Shown: positions 28,453 through 38,043, counted from the stretch's first letter. The stretch: DNA of 64,000 bases from Paroceanicella profunda (GCF_005887635.2 NZ_CP040818.1:3006501-3070500), one strand, 5' to 3'. Notes: generated by a model from the letters alone, not told the origin. Numbers and translations are program-made.

Positions 28453-30204
28453 TCAGTCGCCGGCAACGGTGCCTTCGCGCCGCGGATCGGCCGCGCCCAC
28501 CAGCCCCTCCGGCGTCAGCAGGATCACGTGCAGGCCGGAGTTCAGGTTGGCCATCTTCGGTGTGTGGCCGAGCGCCGTGAGCCCGTCCGACAGCGCCTCC
28601 GCGCCGGTTCCGGCCTCCAGTTCCACGCCCGAGCCGCGCTCCACCACGTGGCCCGCCGCGAGGGCCTCCGCCGGGTCCTGGCCAAGGTCCAGGATGCGGA
28701 CGATGTTCTCGGCCACGTATTCGATGATGCGCGAGCCGCCGGGCGAGCCGGTGAGCAGCACCGGCGCGCCGTCGCGCAGCACGATGGTGGGGGACATGGA
28801 GGAGCGCGGGCGCTTGCCGCTCTCCACCCGGTTCGCCACCGGCTTGCCCGCCACCTCGGGGCGGAAGCTGAAATCGGTGAGCTCGTTGTTGAGCAGGAAG
28901 CCGCCCACCATCAGCCGCGAGCCGAAGCCGGTCTCGATGCTGGAGGTGATGGAGGCCATGTCGCCGTAGCGGTCGACGATGACGAAATGGCTGGTGCCGG
29001 GGCGTTCGGACTGGGTGTCGGGCGCGCGCAGGCGGGTTTCCTTCCAGGGCGGAGCGCCGGGGGCCACCTCCGTTGCGCGGGCGCCGGGGTCGATGGCGGC
29101 GGCGCGCGTGGCGAGATAGGCGGGGTCCAGCAGTCCCTCGGGCATGTCCGTCACGTCGCTGTCGGCCATGTAGAGGCCCCGGTCGGCATAGGCGAGCCGG
29201 GAGGCTTCGGCAAAGAGGTGCCAGGTCCGCGGCGTGTCGCCGCTGGCGGCCAGATCGAAGCCCGAGAGCAGCATCAGGATCTGCCCGATGGTGAGGCCGC
29301 CGGAGGAGGGCGGGCCCATGCCGCAGACCTCCCAGGCCCGGTAGGGCGCGCAGACCGCCGGGCGGTCCACGGCGCGGTAGCGGGCGAAATCCTCCCGGGT
29401 GAGCAGCCCGGGGTTCATTGGCGCGTCGCGGGTTGCGGCGACGATGTCCCCGGCGATCACACCCTCGTAGAACGCGTCCGCCCCCTGGGCGGCGACAAGG
29501 CGCAGGGTGCGGGCAAGGTCCGGATTGGTGAGCCGGCTTCCGGCCGGGCGGGGCGCGCCGTCGGGCGTGAAGAAATACGCCTTCGCCGCGGGAAACGCAT
29601 CCAGCGCAGGGGCTTCCGCGATCGAGCTCGCCATGCGCGGCGAGATCTCGAACCCGGTCTCCGCCGCGGCGATGGCCGGGGCGAAACTGTCCGCCCAGGG
29701 CAGGCGCCCGTGCCGGCGGTGCAGCGCCTCGAAGGCCCTCAGCGTGCCGGGAACTCCGACGGAGCGCCCGCCCGGCACGGCGGAGAAGAACGCCACCGGT
29801 TCGCCCTGCGCGTCCAGCCAGTAGTCCGGCCCGGCGGCGAGCGGGGCGGTCTCACGCCCGTCGATGGTCGAGAGCGCGCGCGCGGCCGCGTCCCAGTAGA
29901 GGATGAAGCTGCCGCCGCCGAGGCCGGAGCTCTGCGGCTCCACGAGATTGAGCATCATCTGCACCGCGATGGCCGCATCCGCCGCCGACCCGCCGCGCCG
30001 CAGGATCTCCACTCCGGCCGCGGTGGCGGCGGGGTGGGCGGCGACCACCATGTCCTGCCCGGCCGTGCCGCGCCGGGTCTCGACGGTGGTGAAGGTGCGC
30101 TCGGGCTGGTCGGCGGCACGCGGCGGCTCCTGCGCGCAGAGCGGGCCGCTGGCGGCGAACAGCAGGAGGAGGGCGGAGCGGAGCGGCGCCGGTGCGCAGG
30201 CCAT
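28453..30204 (-). CDS. ggt: Gamma-glutamyltransferase
   Basis: Ggt transfers or hydrolyses the gamma-glutamyl group of glutathione and related compounds in the periplasm and matures by self-cleavage. The 583-residue precursor has a signal peptide (about 1-25), the large-subunit core (AAHPAATAAGVEILRRGGSA, GLGGGSFILYW) and the predicted cleavage site before Thr404 in RPGTSHFVIVD. Next come SSIETGFGSRLMVGGFLLNN and the LTGSPGGSRIIEYV loop. The ATG at 30204 has CGGGAGA upstream; an ATG eight codons earlier is possible. It is divergent from the RsmB-like gene. Confidence 0.94.
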   Translation of the reverse strand: MACAPAPLRSALLLLFAASGPLCAQEPPRAADQPERTFTTVETRRGTAGQDMVVAAHPAATAAGVEILRRGGSAADAAIAVQMMLNLVEPQSSGLGGGSFILYWDAAARALSTIDGRETAPLAAGPDYWLDAQGEPVAFFSAVPGGRSVGVPGTLRAFEALHRRHGRLPWADSFAPAIAAAETGFEISPRMASSIAEAPALDAFPAAKAYFFTPDGAPRPAGSRLTNPDLARTLRLVAAQGADAFYEGVIAGDIVAATRDAPMNPGLLTREDFARYRAVDRPAVCAPYRAWEVCGMGPPSSGGLTIGQILMLLSGFDLAASGDTPRTWHLFAEASRLAYADRGLYMADSDVTDMPEGLLDPAYLATRAAAIDPGARATEVAPGAPPWKETRLRAPDTQSERPGTSHFVIVDRYGDMASITSSIETGFGSRLMVGGFLLNNELTDFSFRPEVAGKPVANRVESGKRPRSSMSPTIVLRDGAPVLLTGSPGGSRIIEYVAENIVRILDLGQDPAEALAAGHVVERGSGVELEAGTGAEALSDGLTALGHTPKMANLNSGLHVILLTPEGLVGAADPRREGTVAGD

Positions 30205-30318
30205 GGCAGTCTCCCGATGGGCGGACATGTGCGGATTTCCCCAAGTTGAGCACGGAAGCGGCCGTCTTGCCAAGCGTGCCGGGTTGCCAAGCGGGAAGTG
30301 ATCGTGCACAGGGCGTGA

Positions 30319-31515
30319 ATGACACCAGCAGCCCGACTCTCCGCCGCCATCGAAGTGCTCGACGAAGTCCTGGCCGGGACCGCGGCCGATCGAGCCCTCG
30401 CCGCCTGGGGCCGCAGCCGGCGGTTCGCCGGCGCGAAGGACCGCGCAGCCATCGCCGACCTGGTCTACGACGCCCTGCGCTGCCGCCGCACGCTGGCCCG
30501 GCTGGGCGGCGGGGAGACCGGACGGGGGCTGATCGTCGGCCTCTCCGGCGGGCAGGAGGCCCTCTTCCACGGTGCCGCGCATGGCCCGGCCCCGCTCACC
30601 GGGGCCGAACGCGCAGCGCGCCTCGCACCGGCCGGCGGCACACTGCCCGAGCGCCTCGATTTCCCGGACTGGATGGAGGCCCCGCTCACCCGCGCGCTGG
30701 GAGCGGAGCTGGAGCCGGTGATGGAGGCCCTGCGCCACCGCGCGCCGCTGGACCTGCGGGTGAACCTTGCCCGGGCCACGCCCGAGGCCGCCTGCGCGGC
30801 ACTGGCGGAGGACGGTGTGCGCGCCACGCCGCTCCCCGCCGAGCCCGCCGCGCTGCGGGTTGCGGAAGGTGCGCGCGCCCTGCGCCGCGCCGCCGCCTAC
30901 CTCGACGGCCGGGTGGAGATACAGGATCTCAGCAGCCAGCGCGTCGCCCGGTTCGCGGGCGCCCTGCCGGGCCAGACCGTGCTCGATTACTGTGCCGGCG
31001 GCGGCGGCAAGACGCTCGCGCTCGGCATGCACATGCAGGGGCGGGGGCGGCTGATCGCGCATGACATCGCGCCCGCACGGATGAAGGACCTCATGCCGCG
31101 CGCCACCCGCGCCGGGCTGAGCGTGGAGACCATCGCCCCCGAGGGCCCCGGCGGCGGCCGCGGCCCCGCGCTCGGCTGCGACCTGGTGCTGGCCGACGCG
31201 CCCTGTTCGGGCACCGGCGCCTGGCGGCGCAACCCGGACGCGAAGTGGCGCCTCACCCAGGCGGATCTGACCGCACTCACCCGCCTGCAGGACCGTGTGC
31301 TCGACGCCGCCGCGCGCCATGTCCGGCCCGGAGGCGTGCTGGTTTTCGCCACCTGCTCGCTGCTGGTGGAGGAGAACGACGACCGCGTTGCCGCGTTTCT
31401 CCAGCGAAATCGGGAGTTTGCGGGCGGCGACACCCTGCGCCTCACACCGCTGGACGGGGGGGACGGCTTCTTCGCCGCCCGTCTCGCGCGCCGTCCGGCG
31501 CCGCCGGCCGGCTGA
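30319..31515 (+). CDS. RsmB/NOP family RNA (cytosine-5-)methyltransferase
   Basis: The 398-residue protein has a short N-terminal NusB-like segment (EVLDEVLAGTAADRALAAW, KDRAAIADLVYDALRCRR) and a C-terminal SAM-dependent domain. Motif I is VLDYCAGGGGKTLALG, motif IV is ADAPCSGTGAWRRNPDAKWR and motif VI is FATCSLLVEEN. The two cysteines, in APCSG and ATCS, are the catalytic and release cysteines of m5C RNA methyltransferases. The target is probably 16S rRNA, by family. RmtB-like truncation is not seen. The ATG lacks a strong ribosome-binding site. Confidence 0.9.
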   Translation: MTPAARLSAAIEVLDEVLAGTAADRALAAWGRSRRFAGAKDRAAIADLVYDALRCRRTLARLGGGETGRGLIVGLSGGQEALFHGAAHGPAPLTGAERAARLAPAGGTLPERLDFPDWMEAPLTRALGAELEPVMEALRHRAPLDLRVNLARATPEAACAALAEDGVRATPLPAEPAALRVAEGARALRRAAAYLDGRVEIQDLSSQRVARFAGALPGQTVLDYCAGGGGKTLALGMHMQGRGRLIAHDIAPARMKDLMPRATRAGLSVETIAPEGPGGGRGPALGCDLVLADAPCSGTGAWRRNPDAKWRLTQADLTALTRLQDRVLDAAARHVRPGGVLVFATCSLLVEENDDRVAAFLQRNREFAGGDTLRLTPLDGGDGFFAARLARRPAPPAG

Positions 31516-31935
31516 CTGTGGCGGGCCGGGCCGCGGATGCCCGGCGCCGATCCTCTGTGGCGGACGCCCGGCGCCCGCACATCCCCTGCGGACCCGGAAA
31601 CCCCGCTCCCGCGAACGCACAGCCGCGCACCCGTGCAGGCGGGCAACCGCCGCCCGCGCGACAGGCGGCGCGGGGGTGCGCGCCCGCGCCATCGGGCGCC
31701 TGCTCGCCGAGGTCACGGGGGGCGAAAGCGCCGGCAGCCCCTGCACGTCTCGCGCGCATGGGCATTCCCGGCTGTCCCGTTCCGGCGGCTCCATCCCCCG
31801 CGCTCAGCCGCGATCCGCGCACGGATCGGTCGCCTTATGCGCGAACATGTGCTCTGTTTACCATTCCTTAAGCATGGATGTGGGATGCGCTAGGAGGCAG
31901 CGGTCCGGACGACGGGGAGGGGCGGGAGGCAACGG
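31516..31935. other. 420-bp spacer upstream of cckA with a CtrA-like site
   Basis: No gene was recognised. A short direct repeat (TGTGGCGG ending GCCCGGCGCC) occurs at about 31518 and 31556. Near the cckA end an AT-rich patch carries TTTACCATTCCTTAAG at 31857-31872: TTTA-N7-TTAA, one mismatch from the CtrA full site TTAA-N7-TTAA. It lies about 65-80 bases upstream of the cckA start. Confidence 0.5.
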
Positions 31936-34272
31936 ATGGTCAATCGGGCGCAACCCACGGAAAGCAGACAGGCCTTCGGCGATGTGTCGCGCCTGCCCCT
32001 GATCCTGCTGATATCGGGAGCCGTAGCCATCCTGCTCAGCCTCGCGGTGCGCGGAACCGGCTCCGCGCCGGGCGTGTACATGGCCCTGATCTCCTTCGGC
32101 GGGGGGATGCTGGTGGTCGGGGGGCTCTCGATCGTGCTGCGCGCGCAGGTCGGCCGGGCCGAGCGGCGCCACCCGATGGCCTTCCACCTGCTCTACGGTC
32201 ATGTCGCCGACCCGATGGCGCTGTCGGATCTCTCGGGGCGCGTGCTGGCCTGCAACCTGGAAATGCGCCGTCTGGTGCGCCGCGCGGACCGGCGCGACAT
32301 CGGCCTGTGCCTGCGCCACTGGGGGCAGGCGGCGGACGGGCTGGTGCCCGGCCTCGCCCGGCGCGCGGCCGCGGGCAAGGAGGCGACGGCGGTGCTGGAC
32401 CCGGGCGCCGGGGGCTACTCGCGCGTGCGCGTCTCCCGGCTGGGCAACGACCTGCTGGAATGGCGGGTGATGCGCACCCTGGCCATCGACGCGGCCGCGG
32501 CGCCGGACTATCGCAGCGCGCCCTTCCTGCAGGTGTCGCTCGGACATGGCGAGCGCATCGTGCGCATGAACCGCCGCGTGCTGAACCCGGACGGGAAGGT
32601 GCCGGCCACGATCTCCGAACTCATCGGAGACCCGCCCTTGCGCCCCGGCGGCGTGCACGTGCTGCGCGGCCGGCCGGAGGAAAGCCTGCGCTGCCTGGTG
32701 AAGGAACTGCCGGACGGCACGCGCGAGCTGTTCCTCTTCCCCACCGACCCGGCGGAGGCGCATGGCGTCACCCCGGACCGGTTCCTGGACCATCTGCCGG
32801 TCGGGCTGGCCCGGCTCACCCTCTCGGGCGAATTGGTGTTCGTGAACCGCGCCGCCAAGGCGCTGCTGGGCGAACGCGCGGTGCCCGGCGTCAGCCTCGG
32901 AGACCTGGTGGAGGGGCTGGGCCGGTCGATCCCGGACCGCCTGATGGAGGTCTCGCGCGGCCGCCGGCTGGCGCGCAGCGAGATCGCCCGCAGCCGCGGG
33001 GCCGACCGCGACATGTTCCTGCAGGTGGCGCTGAACCGCCTGGTGGTGGAGGGCGACATCTCGGTGATCGCGGTGATCTCCGACGCCACGGAGATGAAGG
33101 CGCTGGAGGCCCAGTTCGTCCAGAGCCAGAAGATGCAGGCCGTGGGCCAGCTTGCCGGCGGGGTGGCCCATGATTTCAACAACCTGCTCACCGCGATCAG
33201 CGGCCATTGCGACCTGCTGCTCCTGCGCCACGAGGCCGGGGATTCCGACCACTCGGACCTGCTGCAGGTGCGCCAGAACGCGAACCGCGCCGCGGCGCTG
33301 GTGCGCCAGCTCCTCGCCTTCTCGCGCAAGCAGACCCTGCGCCCCAAGGTGCTGAACATGGTCGAGACGCTGAGCGAGCTCACCCACCTGCTCAACCGCC
33401 TGCTGGGCGAGCGGGTGACCCTGCGCATCGAGAGCGACCAGGACATCGGCGCGGTGAAGGTGGACGAACGGCAGTTCGAGCAAGTGATCATGAACCTGGT
33501 GGTCAACGCCCGGGACGCGATGCCCCAGGGCGGCGAGGTGTTCATCTCGACGCGCAACCTCCACCTGCGCCATGACGTGGAGCGGGACCGCGCCACCATC
33601 CCCGCCGGCGACTACGTGCTGATCGAGGTGGCGGACACCGGCTGCGGCATCCCCGACGACCGGCGCACCAAGATCTTCGAGCCCTTCTACACCACCAAGC
33701 GCCCGGGCGAGGGCACCGGGCTCGGCCTGTCCACCGCCTATGGCATCGTGAAGCAGACCGGCGGCTTCATCTTCGCCGCCAGCGTGCCGGGCAGGGGGTC
33801 GACCTTCTCGATCTACCTGCCGGTCTACGAGGGCGAGCCCTCGGGGGAGACGGTCATCGAGCTCCCCTCCGACACCGGCCGCGACCTCACCGGCAAGGGC
33901 ACGGTGCTGCTGGTCGAGGACGAGGCGCCGGTGCGCTCCTTCGCCGCCCGCGCGCTGCGGCTGCGCGGCTACACGGTGCTGGAGGCAGCCTCCGGCGAGG
34001 AGGCGCTGGAGATCACCGAGGACATGGAGCAGCGCATCGACCTCATGGTCTCCGACGTGGTGATGCCCGGCATCGACGGCCCCACCTGGGTCCGCCAGGC
34101 GCGGCTCACACGGCCGGACGTGAAGGTGATCTTCGTCTCCGGCTATGCCGAGGAGGTGTTCAAGGAAGATGGCGACGCCCTGGCGGGCGCCGTGTTCCTC
34201 GCCAAGCCCTTCTCGCTCAACGATCTCACGGCCCGGGTGAAGGACCTGATCGAAGTTCGCGAACCGGTCTGA
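31936..34272 (+). CDS. cckA: Hybrid sensor histidine kinase CckA
   Basis: CckA feeds phosphate through ChpT to CtrA and controls motility or cell-cycle genes in alphaproteobacteria. The 778-residue protein has two N-terminal membrane helices (about 20-40 and 47-68), PAS-like sensor regions, and the kinase core with phospho-acceptor His412 in QLAGGVAHDFNNLLTAISG. The N box is NLVVNARDAMPQGG, followed by ADTGCGIPDD and GTGLGLSTAYGIVKQTGG. A C-terminal receiver domain (VLLVEDEAPVRSF) has Asp707 in LMVSDVVMPGIDGP. GGGAGGCAACGG precedes the ATG. ChpT and CtrA are not in the window. Confidence 0.95.
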   Translation: MVNRAQPTESRQAFGDVSRLPLILLISGAVAILLSLAVRGTGSAPGVYMALISFGGGMLVVGGLSIVLRAQVGRAERRHPMAFHLLYGHVADPMALSDLSGRVLACNLEMRRLVRRADRRDIGLCLRHWGQAADGLVPGLARRAAAGKEATAVLDPGAGGYSRVRVSRLGNDLLEWRVMRTLAIDAAAAPDYRSAPFLQVSLGHGERIVRMNRRVLNPDGKVPATISELIGDPPLRPGGVHVLRGRPEESLRCLVKELPDGTRELFLFPTDPAEAHGVTPDRFLDHLPVGLARLTLSGELVFVNRAAKALLGERAVPGVSLGDLVEGLGRSIPDRLMEVSRGRRLARSEIARSRGADRDMFLQVALNRLVVEGDISVIAVISDATEMKALEAQFVQSQKMQAVGQLAGGVAHDFNNLLTAISGHCDLLLLRHEAGDSDHSDLLQVRQNANRAAALVRQLLAFSRKQTLRPKVLNMVETLSELTHLLNRLLGERVTLRIESDQDIGAVKVDERQFEQVIMNLVVNARDAMPQGGEVFISTRNLHLRHDVERDRATIPAGDYVLIEVADTGCGIPDDRRTKIFEPFYTTKRPGEGTGLGLSTAYGIVKQTGGFIFAASVPGRGSTFSIYLPVYEGEPSGETVIELPSDTGRDLTGKGTVLLVEDEAPVRSFAARALRLRGYTVLEAASGEEALEITEDMEQRIDLMVSDVVMPGIDGPTWVRQARLTRPDVKVIFVSGYAEEVFKEDGDALAGAVFLAKPFSLNDLTARVKDLIEVREPV

Positions 34273-34403
34273 ACCATGCCGGGCCCCCGACCGCCGCGGG
34301 CCAGCCGCCCCACTGGCCGCCACGGGCCAGATGCTCCACGGGCCAGCGGGCTCACCGGACGCCGCCGGGCGCGGTCCTGAGCCGCATGACACGGGCACAG
34401 GAC

Positions 34404-34480
34404 GCCACACCTGCCAAGGCGCCACCGGCCAGGGTGCCACCGGCCAGGGTGCCACCGGCCAGGGTGCCACCGCCCGGGGG
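34404..34480. repeat. 15-bp tandem repeat in the cckA downstream spacer
   Basis: Three perfect copies of GCCACCGGCCAGGGT (34421-34465) are flanked by degenerate copies at 34404-34420 and 34466-34480. On the minus strand the unit would code WHPGR-type pentapeptides but with no start signal. The rest of the 34273-34732 spacer has no gene; a weak GGCCAG/CTGGCC stem lies at 34299-34318. Confidence 0.85.
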
Positions 34481-34732
34481 GGCAAATGACAACGCCCGGC
34501 GCCGCCCCGAGCACGGCAACGAGCTGTCGTCTGTCAGCCGGGCCGGTTGCCGCCGGGTTCCGACCGCCCTGTAATCACGGCGGGCCGGCAAAAGGTCCGG
34601 GCCGCCGCGCGGTCAGGCTCGTGTCCCGCGGCCTCCTCCTGCCGCGCGGGGCTGGGCCGCGAACGGCCGGGCCCCGGGGTGCGCCGGGCAGCCGGCCGGC
34701 CGTCGGGGCGGGACAGGGCAGGGAGCGCGCCC

Positions 34733-35149
34733 TCAGCGTGGCGGTATGGAATAGGTGAGGCTGGCGCGGGCCACCGGTTCCGCGATGCCCTCGGAGCGGA
34801 TCAGCACGTCGCCCACGCTCAGAACCCGGCCGAGCTTGAGGATCCGCGCCTCCGCCGTCAGCCCCGCGGGCCCCGGCTTGCGCATGAAGTCGATGGAGCA
34901 GCTTGTGGTGACCGCCAGCGCCTTCGGGCCGATCATCGACAGGGTGGCGAGGTAATAGGCGCAGTCGGCCAGGGCGAACATCGTCGGCCCCGAGACGGTG
35001 CCGCCCGGCCTGAGGTCGGCCTCGTTCACCGTCATGGCGACATTCACGCGCATCGGCGCCACCCCGGTCACCCGGAAGCGCGGCGCCATCTGCGGAAACT
35101 CCTCGGCCATGAAGCGCTCCAGCGCCGGCGCGTCCATCTGCGGTTGCAT
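34733..35149 (-). CDS. PaaI-family hotdog-fold thioesterase
   Basis: The 138-residue protein has the hotdog thioesterase pattern: MTVNEADLRPGGTVSGPTMF (start of the central helix), ALADCAYYLATLSMIG, and CSIDFMRKPGPAGLTAEARI. Members hydrolyse acyl-CoA thioesters. GGAGGAGACGCGG supports the ATG at 35149 rather than one eight codons earlier. It is divergent from an enoyl-CoA hydratase-like gene 80 bases away, which suggests a shared role in acyl-CoA metabolism. Confidence 0.88.
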   Translation of the reverse strand: MQPQMDAPALERFMAEEFPQMAPRFRVTGVAPMRVNVAMTVNEADLRPGGTVSGPTMFALADCAYYLATLSMIGPKALAVTTSCSIDFMRKPGPAGLTAEARILKLGRVLSVGDVLIRSEGIAEPVARASLTYSIPPR

Positions 35150-35229
35150 CCGCGTCTCCTCCCCGATTGTCATTCTCCTGCCAATGCCTAAGCTGGCCCG
35201 AAAGCCGAGGCAAGAACAGGAGACCGGGG

Positions 35230-36018
35230 ATGGAAGAACTGCTCACGCGTGAGGATGCGGCCGGGGTGGCCACGCTCACCCTCAACCGCCCGGAGCGGCT
35301 GAACCCGCTTTCCGACGCCATGCTGGACGCCCTGCAGGACGCGCTGGACGCGCTGGCCGCCGACACCGCAATGCGGGCCGTGGTGCTGCGCGGCGCCGGC
35401 CGGGCCTTCTGCGCCGGGCATGACCTGCGTGAGATGAGCGCCGCCCGCCAGGCGCCGGACGGTGGCGCGGAGGCGTTCCGAGCGCTGTTCGCGAAATGCT
35501 CGAAGGTGATGACGTCGATCACCCGGCTTCCGCAGCCGGTGATCGCGCAGGTGCAGGGGCTGGCGGCGGCGGCGGGCTGCCAGCTCGTCGCCACCTGCGA
35601 CATGGCCGTGGCGGGGCAGGAAGCGCGCTTCGGGGTGAACGGGGTGAACATCGGCCTGTTCTGCTCCACGCCCATGGTGGCGCTCACCCGCAACATCCCG
35701 GCGAAGCACGCCTTCGAGATGCTCACCACCGGCGCGTTCATCGACGCCGCGCGGGCGCGCGAGCTGGGGCTGGTGAACCGGGTGGTGCCGGAGGCGGAGC
35801 TGGGTGCTGCGGCGCAGGATCTGGCCGCATCCGTGGCCGGGAAGCTCGCGACCGCGGTGCGCATCGGCAAGCGCGCCTTCTACGAGCAGGCAGAGATGGG
35901 GCTGCGGCAGGCCTATGCCCACACCGGCGAGGTGATGGCCCTGAACATGATGGACGACGACACCGCCGAGGGCATCGCCGCCTTCCTGGAGAAGCGCCCC
36001 GCCCGCTGGCAGGGCTGA
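35230..36018 (+). CDS. Enoyl-CoA hydratase/isomerase family protein
   Basis: This is a 262-residue crotonase-fold protein. The CoA-binding and oxyanion stretches are visible: LNRPERLNPLSDAMLDALQD, AVVLRGAGRAFCAGHDLREM and VQGLAAAAGCQLVATCDMAV. One typical glutamate position is FGVNGVNIGLFCSTPMVALT, where classical hydratases have other residues; this resembles the ECHDC3-like branch, so hydratase activity is not certain. The ATG has AGGAG ten bases upstream. It converges on ctaA with a five-base gap. Confidence 0.9.
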   Translation: MEELLTREDAAGVATLTLNRPERLNPLSDAMLDALQDALDALAADTAMRAVVLRGAGRAFCAGHDLREMSAARQAPDGGAEAFRALFAKCSKVMTSITRLPQPVIAQVQGLAAAAGCQLVATCDMAVAGQEARFGVNGVNIGLFCSTPMVALTRNIPAKHAFEMLTTGAFIDAARARELGLVNRVVPEAELGAAAQDLAASVAGKLATAVRIGKRAFYEQAEMGLRQAYAHTGEVMALNMMDDDTAEGIAAFLEKRPARWQG

Positions 36019-36023
36019 GCGCG

Positions 36024-37166
36024 TCAGGCCCGGCCGCGGATGCGCTCCTCGGCCGGGTAGGCGGCCTCGAAGCGTGCGCGCAGGATGAGGCAGAACAGCA
36101 CCACCGCGCCCACCTGGTGGAGGAGGGCGAGGCCCACCGGGGCCGCGTGCATCACTGTGGCGATGCCGATCACCACCTGCAGCACCAGCATGGCCGCCAT
36201 GGCCGAGTAGGCCCGCCGCACGCCCGAGAGCGCCGCGCGCCGCGCGCGGGCCCAGAGGAACAGCCCGAACAGGAACACCACATAGCCCAGCATGCGGTGG
36301 TTGAACTGCACCAGCGCGGGGTTTTCGAAGAAATTGGTCCAGAGCGGCTGGTAGTCGAAGCTCTCGGAGGGCAGGAACGCGCCGTTCATCATCGGCCAGT
36401 CGATGTAGCCGCGGCCCGCGTCGATGCCGGCGACGAGCGCGCCGAGCAGGATCTGCGCGAAGGCAAGGCCCACCAGCACGCCGGTGGGGCCCTTCAGCCC
36501 CGCCTGGGCCTGGCGGCGGGCCTGCAGCAGCGTGGCCTCGTCGCGCCGGAGCTGGAAGACGAACCAGGCGATGAGCCCGAGGATGAGGAAGGCGATCCCG
36601 AGATGCGTGGCCAGCCGGTAGCTCGCCACGCTCACCATCTCGCCGGTGAGGCCGGAGGAGACCATCCACCAGCCGATGGCGCCCTGCACCCCGCCCAGCA
36701 GGCCGATGCCCAGCAGGCGCGGCGTCCAGCCGGTGGGGATCCTGCCGCGCAGCAGGAACCAGAAGAACCCCAGCGCCCAGACCAACCCGATCGCCCGGCC
36801 GAGCTGGCGGTGGCTCCACTCCCACCAGTAGATGGACTTGAACGCGTCCAAGGTCATGGACCTGTTGATCAGCTCGAACTGCGGGATCTGCTGGTAGAGG
36901 GCGAATTCCGCCTCCCAGTCCGCCTGCGAGAGCGGCGGCAGTGCGCCGGAGATGGGTTTCCATTCGGTGATCGACAGGCCGGAATCGGTGAGCCGGGTGA
37001 GCCCGCCCACGGCGATCATCGCCACCAGCATCACGAAGATGAGCATGAGCCAGACCGAAATCTGCCGGCGCGCCCGGCGCTTCGCGGCCTGGGCGGCGCC
37101 GGGCACCGCGGCCGGCTTCGGCCCGGTGTCGGAGACCTCGACGAAGATGCTGCGCTTCTGGCTCAT
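36024..37166 (-). CDS. ctaA: Heme A synthase (CtaA/COX15)
   Basis: CtaA oxidises the C8 methyl of heme O to give heme A for aa3-type oxidases. The 380-residue protein has eight membrane helices by eye and conserved histidine regions: GGLTRLTDSGLSITEWKPI, WWEWSHRQLGRAIGLVWAL, RLATHLGIAFLILGLI, QFNHRMLGYVVFLFG and LLHQVGAVVLFCLIL. The length and the long N-terminus fit the alphaproteobacterial COX15 type. It starts eleven bases after trmJ and is probably in an operon with it. Its presence implies an aa3 oxidase besides cbb3. Confidence 0.95.
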   Translation of the reverse strand: MSQKRSIFVEVSDTGPKPAAVPGAAQAAKRRARRQISVWLMLIFVMLVAMIAVGGLTRLTDSGLSITEWKPISGALPPLSQADWEAEFALYQQIPQFELINRSMTLDAFKSIYWWEWSHRQLGRAIGLVWALGFFWFLLRGRIPTGWTPRLLGIGLLGGVQGAIGWWMVSSGLTGEMVSVASYRLATHLGIAFLILGLIAWFVFQLRRDEATLLQARRQAQAGLKGPTGVLVGLAFAQILLGALVAGIDAGRGYIDWPMMNGAFLPSESFDYQPLWTNFFENPALVQFNHRMLGYVVFLFGLFLWARARRAALSGVRRAYSAMAAMLVLQVVIGIATVMHAAPVGLALLHQVGAVVLFCLILRARFEAAYPAEERIRGRA

Positions 37167-37177
37167 GGGGTCGGTCC

Positions 37178-37954
37178 TCAGCTCTCGCGCGGGCCGCTGC
37201 GCTCGGCAAGCGCGCGCACCACGCCGTAGAATGTCCGCAGGTCGGTGTCGGTGAGGGGGGCGCGCGCGAAGATGTTGCGCAGGTTCGCCTCCATCGAGGG
37301 GCGCTTGTGCTCGGGCCAGAAGAAGCCCGTGGCCTCCAGCCGCTCGGTGAGCGCGGCGACGAAGCGCTCCACCTCGCCGGTCTCGGCCATGCGGGTGCGG
37401 CCCAGTTCCAGCACCTCGCCCTCCGCCTCCGTCACCTGCCGGCGCCATTCATAGGCGGTGAGCAGCACGCATTGCCCGAGGTTGAGCGAGGCGAAGGCCG
37501 GGTTCACCGGCACGGTGATGATGGCGTTGGCGCGCACCACATCCTCGTTCTCCAGGCCTGCGCGCTCCGCGCCGAAGAGCACGCCCACCCTCTCGCCCGC
37601 GGCGATCTTCCGTGCGGCGAGGCGCATCGCGTGTTCCGGCGTCATCACCGGCTTGACCATGTCGCGCGGCCGGGCGGTGGTGGCGAAGATGTAGTTGAGG
37701 TCGGCGGTGGCCTCGGCGCTGGTTTCGGTCACCATCGCCTCGTCCAGCAGCCGCCCGGCGCCGGAGGCCATGGCCACGGCGCGCGAGTTCGGCCAGCCGT
37801 CCCGCGGGGCGACGATGCGCATCCGGTCCAGCCCGAAGTTCCACATCGCCCGCGCCGCGGCACCGATGTTCTCACCCATCTGGGGCTTTACCAGCACCAT
37901 GACGGGGCCGGGTCCGCCGGCCGGGAATGCCTCGTCTTGCTCGGTCGCGCTCAT
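37178..37954 (-). CDS. trmJ: TrmJ-type tRNA (cytidine/uridine-2'-O-)methyltransferase
   Basis: This 258-residue SPOUT enzyme probably methylates the 2'-O of position 32 in tRNA. Motif 1 is VKPQMGENIGAAARAMWNFG, motif 2 is VGVLFGAERAGLENEDV and motif 3 is TVPVNPAFASLNLGQCVLL, together forming the knotted SAM site. The C-terminal extension (FFWPEHKRPSMEANLRNIF) is typical of TrmJ. The ATG at 37954 has AGGAGTGGAC upstream; a GTG two codons earlier overlaps that site. It precedes ctaA on the same strand. Confidence 0.9.
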   Translation of the reverse strand: MSATEQDEAFPAGGPGPVMVLVKPQMGENIGAAARAMWNFGLDRMRIVAPRDGWPNSRAVAMASGAGRLLDEAMVTETSAEATADLNYIFATTARPRDMVKPVMTPEHAMRLAARKIAAGERVGVLFGAERAGLENEDVVRANAIITVPVNPAFASLNLGQCVLLTAYEWRRQVTEAEGEVLELGRTRMAETGEVERFVAALTERLEATGFFWPEHKRPSMEANLRNIFARAPLTDTDLRTFYGVVRALAERSGPRES

Positions 37955-38043
37955 GTCCACTCCTCGGCCGCCTTGCGTTCCGGGTGATACTGCGCGCCCC
38001 CGGAGAGTGCAACGGGCGAGGTGCCGCGCCTGGGTTCACGAAA

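Noticed and set aside
30205..31794. Continuation of the ggt frame upstream of 30204 for over 500 codons
   Set aside because: A ribosome-binding site and signal peptide mark the start at 30204; the rest is antisense to the RsmB-like gene.
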